In this document: positions 63,768 to 64,000 of the stretch, piece by piece
Layout of the letters: each line of letters begins with the position of its first letter
How positions within the stretch are numbered: the first letter of the stretch is position 1
Source: Tillandsia leiboldiana
Taxonomy: Eukaryota; Streptophyta; Magnoliopsida; Poales; Bromeliaceae
NCBI GenBank assembly: GCA_029204045.2
Contig: CM055077.1
Coordinates: 4,145,746-4,209,745 of the forward strand
Direction of reading: 5' to 3'
Length of the DNA stretch: 64,000 bases
Position numbers and translations under genes: made by a program
Notes under the pieces: model-generated
Told to the model about the DNA's origin: nothing
The model's input: only the letters and a program-made list of their open reading frames with translations
Database searches by the model: none

Positions 63768-64000
63768 TTTTTTTTTTTTTTAATATATATTTTGTACTTA
63801 TCTCTGATCATATCTAGATTATCTAAATGTTCATTATACAGAAATAAACTGCTTTTCAACCATATGATAGTGGGGTGTACATTCAAGAACCCTCTTCCTG
63901 GGAACTAGGCATAAGATCTGAGGCCAGCTAGAAGACCCTGCTTTATCACCTTTAGGCCATTTTGTTGAATAAAGTGTCATATTATAAGAAAGATATTTTT

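Overview
This window is nuclear DNA of a flowering plant, most likely a commelinid monocot. The basis is very GC-rich first exons or intronless genes set in strongly AT-rich intergenic DNA, GT-AG introns, urease accessory, HOPS and plastid-targeted plant proteins, and a dense mix of plant transposons. A bromeliad or pineapple-like genome would fit, but the species cannot be fixed from sequence alone.

Layout. 1-9.3 kb: AT-rich repeats (CACTA-like MITEs, a complete 514-bp TRIM, a foldback unit carrying a GC-rich gene fragment, (TA)n arrays with hairpin MITEs, an LTR relic). 9.3-16 kb: gene island with a small unrecognised minus-strand gene, an intronless 3-hydroxyisobutyrate dehydrogenase-like gene and a nine-exon plastid Ycf23-like (DUF561) gene. 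16-20.8 kb: hAT MITE, tRNA-Arg(ACG), tandem repeats, decayed plastid atpA and rps12 fragments, and other repeats. 20.8-24.2 kb: seven-exon urease accessory GTPase UreG (minus). 25.4-27.3 kb: four-exon cytochrome b561-domain membrane protein (minus). 27.3-37.9 kb: gene-free repeats, with (TA)n arrays interleaved with at least four MITE families, an interstitial telomere-repeat patch and Helitron-type ends. 37.9-56.4 kb: a CACTA (En/Spm-type) transposon with TSD TGG that has entered a Helitron-like unit. It carries two complete minus-strand genes, a TNP2/DUF4218/DUF4216 transposase and a ten-exon second protein. A 100-N gap splits it, and most of it appears twice, probably as an assembly artefact. 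56.4-61.6 kb: more repeats. 61.9 kb to the end: the 5' part of VPS16 (VACUOLELESS1).

The host genes do not form one pathway. They serve beta-hydroxyacid oxidation, a plastid protein of unclear role, nickel delivery to urease, transmembrane electron transfer and vacuolar fusion. The main interest lies in the repeats. These include (TA)n microsatellites that act as shared landing sites for several hairpin MITEs, a MITE family whose subterminal palindrome changes from copy to copy while staying palindromic, a MITE copy whose centre is replaced by telomere repeats, and the near-intact CACTA element whose apparent duplication should be resolved before use.
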